From the NCBI GenBank assembly GCA_013002375.1, contig JABDJW010000218.1:1-11377 (forward strand): 11,377 nt of DNA, read 5' to 3'. Positions 6,133 through 11,377 of this stretch are shown one piece after another. Numbering within the stretch: position 1 is the stretch's first letter; the number at the start of each line of letters is the position of its first letter. The notes below the pieces were generated by a model that was given only the letters and a program-made list of their open reading frames with translations, did no database searches and was not told the DNA's origin. The position numbers and the translations under genes were made by a program. Origin of the DNA: Acidimicrobiales bacterium (GTDB lineage Bacteria; Actinomycetota; Acidimicrobiia; Acidimicrobiales; SHLQ01).

Positions 6133-7400
6133 TGCTCCCCCTCGGGCTGCACGCCGAAACGCGCCATGTAATCGCTGAATCGGGACCGTAGTTGGTCGCG
6201 ATCGATTCCGAAATCCACCGCCATGTCGTACCCGACCCGGCCGTGCACGCCGCGAGGATTCGCGTCCATGTAGGCAGAGAGGTCGGCCCGGGCCTCGTCG
6301 GTCATGTCGATGCCGGCGACGGCGTAGATCCGTTCGACCATGGCCACGTCGTCGGCCATGAACTCGTGGAACAGCACGTCGATCGATTGCTCGGCCGGCA
6401 CGACGTCGCGATCGCGGGTGCAGGCCCGGAGGATCTGCTCGATCCGGTCGCTCCAGTAGGCCGCGAAGTAGCGCGGATCGGTCGATTTCCGCCGCATGCG
6501 ATCGCCGTAGCTCAACATGGTGACCGCTGATGCGATGACCGACGTGGGGTCGCGGTGCGGCAGCGCCACGGTGGCATCGGGGAACGTGGCCATCAGCACC
6601 GGCAATTGCTCCATGTGTTGGGGACACTTCAGTACCCACCGCTTCGGTTCGATGCCCCGTTGCCGGTCCTGCCACTGCAGCAGCTTCAAGGCAGTCCGCA
6701 TGTACGCGTAGTGCGGGGTCTGGTCGTGGGCCAGGTAGTGGTCGCGCCACGCCGGTGCGTCGAAGAGCCACTCGAAGTTGTAGCTGGCGAAGTCGGGACA
6801 CATGAGCTCGAGCTCTTCGTGGATGTGATCGGGCGTCATCGCGTGCATCGCCTTCAGCAACGGCATCAGCACGTCGGTTTGCTCCCACGCCTCCCGGCAT
6901 CGGGTGTAGCGAGGATCCTCACCGGTCACCGTCGACGGTTCCGACGGGTCGGGAACCGGTTCGCGGCTTTCCCAGTACGGAATCGAGCGGAAGCGTCGGT
7001 CGGCCGCCATCAGGTTGAGGAGATGGGTGGTGCCGGACCGCGGCAAGCCGGCGACGATCACCGGCCGGTCGATCACCTCGTCATGGATCTCCGGATGCGC
7101 GGTGAGGACGTGCTGGATGCGCAGGCGGTTCGAGCAGTAGCGGATGCAGTCGAGGTAGATGCTGGCTCGGCCCGACGCGTGCAACCCCGTGTCGGCATCG
7201 ACCGCTTCGCAGAGGACGGTGAGCCGCTCGACGAAGTCCATCGGACCCCAGTCGGCGAGGCCGGTCTGCCGCTCGGCTGCCGCCATGATCGACGCGGGAT
7301 CCATCTCTACGACGAAGCTCTCGGCGAGATCCCGCATGGCCGCTTGTTCGGGGGTGAGCTGCGGTTCGGCCAGGTCGGTGATGCGGATCGTCTCGGCCAC
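6129..7400 (-). CDS. PAPS-dependent sulfotransferase family protein (Sulfotransfer_3 type)
   Basis: A 423-aa cytosolic-type sulfotransferase, transferring sulfate from PAPS to an alcohol, phenol or sugar. An N-terminal helical region (1-110) precedes VIVAGLPRSGTTHL (114-127), the 5'-phosphosulfate P-loop-like motif. KRWVLKCPQHMEQLP (253-267) and LPHRDPTSVIASAV (280-293) form the 3'-phosphate binding side. The C-terminal NPRGVHGRVGYDMAVDFGID (381-400) is characteristic of the large actinobacterial group of PF13469 enzymes. Length is as expected. The GTG at 7400 gives MAETIRIT and lies 2 bp after the MBL stop, with a weak GGCGAG ribosome site; the open frame upstream runs inside the MBL gene and is not homologous. 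Its acceptor is unknown. Lying between an alkylsulfatase-like gene and an SDR suggests a pathway in which a sulfate ester is made, removed or both. Confidence 0.9.
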   Translation of the reverse strand: MAETIRITDLAEPQLTPEQAAMRDLAESFVVEMDPASIMAAAERQTGLADWGPMDFVERLTVLCEAVDADTGLHASGRASIYLDCIRYCSNRLRIQHVLTAHPEIHDEVIDRPVIVAGLPRSGTTHLLNLMAADRRFRSIPYWESREPVPDPSEPSTVTGEDPRYTRCREAWEQTDVLMPLLKAMHAMTPDHIHEELELMCPDFASYNFEWLFDAPAWRDHYLAHDQTPHYAYMRTALKLLQWQDRQRGIEPKRWVLKCPQHMEQLPVLMATFPDATVALPHRDPTSVIASAVTMLSYGDRMRRKSTDPRYFAAYWSDRIEQILRACTRDRDVVPAEQSIDVLFHEFMADDVAMVERIYAVAGIDMTDEARADLSAYMDANPRGVHGRVGYDMAVDFGIDRDQLRSRFSDYMARFGVQPEGEQ

Positions 7401-7402
7401 GG

Positions 7403-8692
7403 CTACTCGCCCGGCTCCAGCAGCTTGACCTGGTGCCGCAGCCAGCTGGTGAGCCAGAAGTTCTCGCTCTCGGCCAGCAGTGCCCGGTGGGCGTCGAGCA
7501 ACACCGAGCGGGCCTCGGCGTGTCCGGGGTCGGCCCGCGTCGCCGCCTCGGCCAGGTGGATCGCTTTGACCGGGTCGCCATCGTCGAATGCCGTCCGGGC
7601 TCGCGCCGCCACCGGGTCGGGGCCACCGGCCAGCTCGACCAGGTCGGCGTCGATCGACTCGCGGGGCGAACCGTACAACTCGGTGGTGGACTCGTGTTTG
7701 AACCAGCCGACGTACTGCTCCCAGATGGCCCGCACATCCCACGACACCTTGCCGTAGCCCTCGCCGATCTTGAGCTCCGGGGGCAGCTCGATGGTGTTCA
7801 TCAGCTCCCACAGGGACTTGCGGGTGTTCATGCCGTCCAATGTTGCCTGGTGCACGTAGAGCGTGGCGTCGCGGACGCGGGCCAGCTCCTGGTCGATGTA
7901 CTCGGCGCCCACGATCGGCCCGTGATGCCCGACCAGCAACGTCTCGGCCCCCAACGCCCGCACCCGTTCGAGCGAGTCGACGAACATCAGTGGCTGGCGG
8001 TAGCGATCGCCCCGCAAGGTCACCAGGTTCGGGATGTGACCGGTCAGCGCGCTGAACAGGTTGCCGCAGATCGCGACCTTGTACTGCGGCAGCCACACCA
8101 CGAGGGAGTCGAAGGTCTCGCCCCCCGGCGTGGACAGCAGCTCGAAGTCGACACCGCCGATCGTCATCTCGTGACGGTCGTCGAACAGGAGCGTCGGCTC
8201 GTGCGGCACTTGCTCCGGCAGCGAACCGAACTCCTGGTAGATGCGAATCGCGCCGTCCCGCACGGTGTCCTGGAACGCGAAGTCGGACCGATCGATGCGG
8301 TACTGGAACAGGCGCTCGTCGAACTCCTGGTGCTCGACGTTGGCCGCCTGGGCAATGACCTCGGTGCCCTCGTCGCGAAACAACGCCGTACCGCCAACGT
8401 GGTCGACGTGGCCTTGGGTGTAGATGACGGCGCGGACGGGAGAATCGTCGACCGCGTCGAAATTGCGTTTGTGCACCGGCGACTCGAGGGCCATACCGGT
8501 GTTCACCACGACGCGGCCATCGTCGGTGGTGACCAACCAGGCGTGCGAGAGGCCGGTCGACACCCACACCCGTTCGTGGACTCGGCGGGCCTCGGGCATG
8601 TCGGCCGGCAACATCTCGAACGCGCTGGGCCGCCATTCGTGCAACGGCACGTCGGTACGGGGACTCCACCAGTCGTCGGCGCTCGTGCTCAT
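7403..8692 (-). CDS. MBL-fold hydrolase related to class B alkylsulfatases (SdsA1/BDS1-like), with dimerisation domain
   Basis: A 429-aa metallo-beta-lactamase-fold protein. Residues about 40-265 are the MBL domain and 275-425 match the alpha-helical, TPR-like dimerisation domain of alkylsulfatases (AIHLAEAATRADPGHAEARSVLLDAHRALL; NFWLTSWLRHQV at the end). It lacks the SCP2-like C-terminal domain of full SdsA1 enzymes. The metal motif reads YTQGHVDHVGG: H95, D97 and H98 are kept but the first His of HxHxDH is Q93. Later ligand regions are PGGETFDS (E192), CGNLFSALTGHIPNL where alkylsulfatases have a Glu near N211, and GHHGPIVG (H256/H257). The site is therefore altered and sulfatase activity is uncertain. 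The ATG at 8692 has AGGAGG three bases upstream. It is followed 2 bp later by the sulfotransferase gene. A non-sulfatase hydrolase role is the alternative. Confidence 0.85.
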   Translation of the reverse strand: MSTSADDWWSPRTDVPLHEWRPSAFEMLPADMPEARRVHERVWVSTGLSHAWLVTTDDGRVVVNTGMALESPVHKRNFDAVDDSPVRAVIYTQGHVDHVGGTALFRDEGTEVIAQAANVEHQEFDERLFQYRIDRSDFAFQDTVRDGAIRIYQEFGSLPEQVPHEPTLLFDDRHEMTIGGVDFELLSTPGGETFDSLVVWLPQYKVAICGNLFSALTGHIPNLVTLRGDRYRQPLMFVDSLERVRALGAETLLVGHHGPIVGAEYIDQELARVRDATLYVHQATLDGMNTRKSLWELMNTIELPPELKIGEGYGKVSWDVRAIWEQYVGWFKHESTTELYGSPRESIDADLVELAGGPDPVAARARTAFDDGDPVKAIHLAEAATRADPGHAEARSVLLDAHRALLAESENFWLTSWLRHQVKLLEPGE

Positions 8693-8760
8693 GTTCCTCC
8701 TGCCCGGTTGCTGCGAGGCCCGCTCAGCCTTCACCAAACCATCGGGCCGGCGCCAGACGA

Positions 8761-8979
8761 TCAGCGATCGTACGCGGGATCGTGCTCGGCATTCTCGGCC
8801 AGCGCAGCCGCTTGGGCCGCAATGATCTCCGAGTGCCGCGCCAACCCCTCGGGAGAGAAGTCGCGCCCGGGCGCAGGTACGTCGATCAGGTTTCCCGTGG
8901 TGTTTCGACCCCGCACCACCATGGCGAAGTCCCGTCGGCCGACTCGCTGGCGCACCTCGGGCGTGACATACCAAAACAC
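8761..8979 (-). CDS. Small uncharacterised protein (72 aa), in frame with and downstream of the VOC gene
   Basis: A 72-aa ORF from GTG 8979 to TGA at 8761. I do not recognise the family. It begins with a hydrophobic strand VFWYVTPEV, then RRDFAMVVRGRNTTGNLIDVPAPGRDFSPEGLARHSEIIAAQAAALAENAEHD, which looks like a strand, a loop and a long amphipathic helix ending in an acidic tail. There is no signal peptide or cysteine. Codon third positions are GC-rich as in its neighbours, and the ORF sits in the expected strand and order, so it is probably real. The frame is the same as that of the preceding VOC gene and stays open for 12 codons between the VOC TAG (9016-9018) and this GTG, so readthrough, a former fusion, or a decayed C-terminus are alternatives. 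The ribosome site is weak. A 68-bp gap follows before the MBL gene. Confidence 0.5.
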   Translation of the reverse strand: MFWYVTPEVRQRVGRRDFAMVVRGRNTTGNLIDVPAPGRDFSPEGLARHSEIIAAQAAALAENAEHDPAYDR

Positions 8980-9015
8980 GACGCCGACCCGCCGCTCGTC
9001 GGTCGGCCCCGAACG

Positions 9016-9435
9016 CTAGTTCGGCGCCGAATCGTTTACCGGCGCCGGACCGAGGAGATCCCAGCGGTTGCCGGCGATGTCGTAGAACACCACGACCTGG
9101 CCGTACGGCGCCGATCGAGGTTGCTCCGCGAACCGCACACCGGCCGCCGTCATCCGCTCGTAGGCGTTGGCAAAATCGTCGACGTGGAGGAAGAAGCCCA
9201 CTCGGCCACCGGTCTGGCGCCCGACCGCGGCCGCTTGCTCGGCACCATCGGCCTCGGCCAGCAACACGCCGGTTTCGCGCTCCGGGGGGCGGACCACGAC
9301 CCAGCGTTTCGGGCGGCCGTCGTCGGTGGTGGACGGTGAATCCTCGACCAACTCGAAACCGAGCGCGTCCACGAAGAACGCGATGGCGTCGTCGTAGTCG
9401 TCGACCACGATGGTGACGAGACCGAGCCGGCTCAC
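9016..9435 (-). CDS. VOC-superfamily protein, non-canonical metal site
   Basis: A 139-aa glyoxalase-fold protein. LGLVTIVVDDYDDAIAFFVDALGFELVED opens the first module, with RPKRWVVVRPPE and TGVLLAEADG strands. GRVGFFLHVDDFANAYERMTAAGVRF opens the second, closing with APYGQVVVFYDIAGNRWDLLGP (residues 122-130 include GNRWDLLGP). The position of the first metal His is V or T, and the final Glu is replaced by Asp in WDLL, so a classical metal site looks incomplete; this whole subfamily is of unknown function and often annotated simply as glyoxalase. The start is GTG 9435, which overlaps the monooxygenase stop as GTGA, indicating translational coupling. It is the second gene of the operon. It may be a binding or isomerising protein for the monooxygenase product, but that is inference. 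Confidence 0.85.
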   Translation of the reverse strand: MSRLGLVTIVVDDYDDAIAFFVDALGFELVEDSPSTTDDGRPKRWVVVRPPERETGVLLAEADGAEQAAAVGRQTGGRVGFFLHVDDFANAYERMTAAGVRFAEQPRSAPYGQVVVFYDIAGNRWDLLGPAPVNDSAPN

Positions 9436-10553
9436 AAGAACTGCATCGGGTCGGAGGGCAGCCCGACCGCAAGGCGGCCATAGGACTCAGCGGCCCGGTC
9501 GAGATCGAAGATGGCGTGACCCGACAGCGTGTTCACATCGCGCTGGAATCGCTGAAGGGGTTCGGAAACGAAGTGGACACTCCCGCCGGCCGCCGCGCAG
9601 CAATCGGCGATCGCCGTTCGGCTGACCTCCACCGCCTTGGCCGCGCCGAGGCGAAGTCGGGCGATGGCGAGCGGGTCGAGCGGGCCGGCCAGCGTTTCCC
9701 GTACAGTGCGATCGAGTAGCGCCTCGGCGGTATCGACATCGGCGCGGGCCCGGCCGATGCGCATCTGCGCGACTGGCCGCTCCTTCGCCTCCTGCCCCAG
9801 GGTGTAGGCCAGCACCCGGGTACGGATACGATCGGCAAACGCATCGACGGCGCCGATGGCGGCGCCGACGGCCGGTGCGGCCGCGACGGCGGCGAGCAGC
9901 GGCACGAACGGCACTCCCGAGGCCGGATTGGCCAACTCGAGCATCGAGATCGATCGATGGGCCGGAACAAAAGCACCCTCGGTGACGATGGTGTCACTGC
10001 CGGTGCCCCGCATGCCGTCGGTGTGCCAAACCTCGTCGATCATCACGTCGGCCAACGGCAACATGAACATCCGAGCGTCGACGACCGCACCCGCGGCGTC
10101 GTGCACCATGCCGGTCAGCATGACCCAGTTGCAGTGATGGATGCCGGTCGCCCACGGACTGCGGCCACTGAGCGTGTAACCGCCTTCGACCGGCGTGGCC
10201 GTAGCCGTCGGGCTGAGGGCGGCGGGGGCCAGAACGTAGCCATCGACCAGCACTTCATCCTGGGCCGAGTCGGGGAACTGGGCCACCAGCCAGTTGTGGA
10301 CCATGAAGAACCCGGTGACCCACCCGGTTGAGACGCATCCCTGGGCGAATTCGGTGGCCACCGCGGGGATCACCGAGGGCGAAAGCCCATGCCCGCCGCG
10401 CTCGGTGCTGACGACCGCCCGAAAGAAGTCGGCGTCGCGGAGATCGGCGATGGTCTGGTCCGGTAGGCGGCGAAGCCGTTCGGCCTCGGCGGCCCGCTCG
10501 GCCATCACCGGCGCCAGCTCGCGGGCTCGTGCGGTCAGGGTTGCGGCGTCCAT
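9432..10553 (-). CDS. Flavin-dependent monooxygenase, acyl-CoA dehydrogenase fold (HsaA/DszC/HpaB-like, group D)
   Basis: A 373-aa protein of the acyl-CoA-dehydrogenase-fold oxygenases that take reduced flavin from a separate reductase and hydroxylate aromatic or heteroaromatic substrates; HsaA of steroid-degrading actinobacteria is a known member. The N-terminal helical domain (1-105) includes FFRAVVSTERGGHGL. The beta domain has GGYTLSGRSPWATGIHHCNWVML (124-146) and TDGMRGTGSDTIV (178-190). The C-terminal helical bundle ends with RDVNTLSGHAIFDLDRAAESYG (338-359), where H346 lines up with the catalytic His of HsaA-type enzymes. The length is close to HsaA. The ATG at 10553 follows a TAGGGT promoter-like box with 9 bp between. 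It is the first gene of the minus-strand run. The partner flavin reductase is not in the window. The exact substrate is unknown; a true acyl-CoA dehydrogenase is unlikely given these motifs. Confidence 0.87.
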   Translation of the reverse strand: MDAATLTARARELAPVMAERAAEAERLRRLPDQTIADLRDADFFRAVVSTERGGHGLSPSVIPAVATEFAQGCVSTGWVTGFFMVHNWLVAQFPDSAQDEVLVDGYVLAPAALSPTATATPVEGGYTLSGRSPWATGIHHCNWVMLTGMVHDAAGAVVDARMFMLPLADVMIDEVWHTDGMRGTGSDTIVTEGAFVPAHRSISMLELANPASGVPFVPLLAAVAAAPAVGAAIGAVDAFADRIRTRVLAYTLGQEAKERPVAQMRIGRARADVDTAEALLDRTVRETLAGPLDPLAIARLRLGAAKAVEVSRTAIADCCAAAGGSVHFVSEPLQRFQRDVNTLSGHAIFDLDRAAESYGRLAVGLPSDPMQFL

Positions 10554-10562
10554 CGATGGCCG

Positions 10563-10568
10563 ACCCTA
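10563..10568 (-). promoter_or_regulatory. Candidate -10 box (TAGGGT) for the seven-gene operon
   Basis: On the minus strand TAGGGT matches TANNNT and ends 9 bp before the ATG at 10553, giving a leader of only a few bases. TTCTGG lies 17 bp further upstream as a poor -35. It follows the stem-loop that probably ends the lipoprotein transcript, so it would be the only promoter needed for the genes from 10553 down to 4926. It is predicted from pattern and position only. Confidence 0.4.
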
Positions 10569-10600
10569 CTCACCGGCCCGGCCAGCCAGAAAACGGCCGA

Positions 10601-10626
10601 GGCCGCCCGACCTTCGCCGGGCGGCC
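10601..10626 (-). terminator. GC-rich stem-loop after the lipoprotein gene
   Basis: GGCCGCCCG (10601-10609) and CGGGCGGCC (10618-10626) form a perfect 9-bp stem around an 8-base loop. On the minus strand it lies 21 bp after the lipoprotein stop and is followed, seven bases later, by TTTT. It fits a factor-independent or hairpin-assisted terminator that insulates the lipoprotein gene from the monooxygenase operon. The displaced, short T-run makes the strength uncertain. Confidence 0.55.
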
Positions 10627-10647
10627 CAGATCGCGGATCCCCGTCGA

Positions 10648-11361
10648 CTAGTTGATGTACGGGTGTTCTTTGTTGAAGATGTCGGTGGCCTGCCAGCCGG
10701 CGTATTCGGGCAGCCAGACGTGCAGCAGCCAGATACCGGACGCATCGACGTTGACTCCGCCGATGGCTTCACACTGTTCATCGGTCAATCCATCGCCGAC
10801 GATGGTGCCGTTGCGGTAACACAGGGCCTGGTGCGCGTGCCAGTGGTCGTTGTCGCCGTAGAACCCCTCCGGCGGTGGCCCACCGGTGTTGACCGCGTAC
10901 ACCATCCCGGTGAGCTGGCCATTGCGGTTGTTGCTGTCGTACATGAGCATCGTCGGCCGGGTCCAGTCGAACTCGGTCGGGATACCCGTCGCGATATGCA
11001 CGTGGTGCGTGCCCTGGCCCGGGATCCACGGAGCGAGCTGGAACCAACCGTTGTCCTCGGCATCGGCAGCCGTTGGGAACTGCACGGCGACCTCGAGTGC
11101 GGTGTCGATCATGTACTCGTTGACCAGGCACTGGGCCGCGGTCAGCGGGCCCTTCGGCTCGGTGTACGGGAAGTGGTGGCCACCATGGTGGCCACCGCCG
11201 TGGCCGTCGTTCACCTCGGTATCGGTTGGGTCACACCACCACGGCCGCTCGGGACCGCCCTGCTCCCAATCCGCGACGTTACAGGCGGTGGCGAACAGTG
11301 CGAGCGCAAACAGCGCCGGCACCAAACCCAGGCCGCGCTTTTCCCTCAATCGATCTGACAA
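10648..11361 (-). CDS. Secreted histidine-rich lipoprotein of unknown function
   Basis: A 237-aa exported protein. The N-terminus has a basic region (RLREKR), a hydrophobic core (LVPALFALALF) and a lipobox ATAC, so Cys27 would be lipidated and the protein anchored outside the membrane. Residues 52-63 are Gly/His-rich (HGGGHHGGHH). Later His clusters are THHVHIATG (118-126) and DNDHWHAHQALC (170-181), and the end is GIWLLHVWLPEYAGWQATDIFNKEHPYIN. Four further Cys (43, 78, 181, 197) could form disulfides. The clustered His suggest extracytoplasmic metal binding, possibly copper or zinc, which is inference; I do not know a named family. The only start reaching the signal peptide in this window is TTG 11361, with a GGGGAAG ribosome site four bases upstream; TTG at 11349 is an alternative, and the frame is open to the window end, so the start is uncertain. 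It is probably a separate unit from the operon downstream. Confidence 0.78.
   Translation of the reverse strand: MSDRLREKRGLGLVPALFALALFATACNVADWEQGGPERPWWCDPTDTEVNDGHGGGHHGGHHFPYTEPKGPLTAAQCLVNEYMIDTALEVAVQFPTAADAEDNGWFQLAPWIPGQGTHHVHIATGIPTEFDWTRPTMLMYDSNNRNGQLTGMVYAVNTGGPPPEGFYGDNDHWHAHQALCYRNGTIVGDGLTDEQCEAIGGVNVDASGIWLLHVWLPEYAGWQATDIFNKEHPYIN
11175..11196. repeat. 22-bp perfect palindrome in the Gly/His-rich coding segment
   Basis: GGTGGCCACC, itself a palindrome, occurs twice around a central AT, making the whole 22 bp self-complementary. It encodes part of the repeated Gly-Gly-His-His stretch of the lipoprotein, and the repeat of GGC CAC CAT/CAC codons is a sufficient explanation. 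It may also promote slippage and length variation of this segment. Confidence 0.5.
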
Positions 11362-11377
11362 TGGACTTCCCCTACTC

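Noticed and set aside
5377..6900. Extended minus-strand frames upstream of the SDR, sulfotransferase and MBL genes, suggesting fusions
   Set aside because: The upstream parts are Arg/Pro-rich out-of-frame readings of the preceding genes. Good internal starts with ribosome sites or stop/start overlaps exist at 6132, 7400 and 8692.
6936..6958. Interrupted palindrome (CGGTTCC and GGAACCG, 7-bp arms, 9-bp loop) inside the sulfotransferase gene
   Set aside because: The arms are short and lie within well-conserved-type coding sequence of a GC-rich genome; expected by chance.
8717..8748. Weak hairpin (GGCCCG and CGGGCC, 20-bp loop) in the gap before the MBL gene
   Set aside because: A six-base stem with a long loop in GC-rich DNA is not enough to call an attenuator or terminator.
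7433..9019. Long plus-strand ORF antisense to the MBL gene and small ORF
   Set aside because: It is antisense to a clear MBL-fold protein, has low-complexity shadow composition and no domain motif.
10294..11358. Plus-strand ORF antisense to the lipoprotein and spacer
   Set aside because: The minus strand encodes a coherent signal peptide, lipobox and His motifs; the plus-strand reading shows none.

Overview
The window is high-GC DNA coding on both strands. Near-continuous coding, GTG/TTG starts, 1-4 bp stop/start overlaps and promoter-like TANNNT boxes placed almost on the start codons (leaderless style) all suggest an actinobacterium. The gene content (HsaA-like flavin monooxygenase, Sulfotransfer_3-type sulfotransferase, SDR, VOC proteins, LLM-class flavoenzyme, PhyH dioxygenase) resembles Acidimicrobiia or mycobacteria-like environmental actinobacteria. 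The taxon is an inference; there is no rRNA or marker gene here.

Layout. (1) 2-2492, plus strand: the C-terminal part of a PA14-containing GH3 beta-glucosidase cut by the window edge, a PhyH-type Fe(II)/2-oxoglutarate dioxygenase 2 bp later, and a 92-aa uncharacterised protein overlapping the dioxygenase stop by ATGA. (2) 2517-4814: a PP_4765/HI0933-type flavoprotein (minus) and an LLM-class flavin oxidoreductase (plus), diverging from an 84-bp spacer with two leaderless-type promoter candidates. (3) 4815-4925: a convergent spacer holding a 12-bp perfect inverted repeat. (4) 10553-4926, minus strand: a compact seven-gene run, in transcription order HsaA-like monooxygenase, VOC protein, 72-aa small ORF, alkylsulfatase-like MBL-fold protein, sulfotransferase, SDR, VOC protein. 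Two junctions are GTGA overlaps. (5) 10648-11361, minus strand: a histidine-rich secreted lipoprotein, separated from the operon by a GC-rich stem-loop.

How the genes may work together. The seven-gene run looks like one transcription unit for oxidising or remodelling a hydrophobic hydroxylated substrate: oxygen insertion (HsaA-like), sulfate-ester formation (sulfotransferase), possible sulfate-ester or other ester hydrolysis (MBL), alcohol/ketone redox chemistry (SDR) and VOC-type steps. A sulfotransferase directly downstream of an alkylsulfatase-like protein is the most interesting feature. The MBL protein appears to have non-canonical metal ligands (Gln for the first His of HxHxDH), so its activity cannot be assumed. 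No substrate can be assigned from sequence alone.

No tRNA, rRNA, CRISPR array, insertion sequence or phage gene was seen. No gene-free stretch exceeds about 111 bp. Structural signals not explained by genes include a 24-bp perfect palindrome at 2254-2277 and a 22-bp palindrome at 11175-11196.
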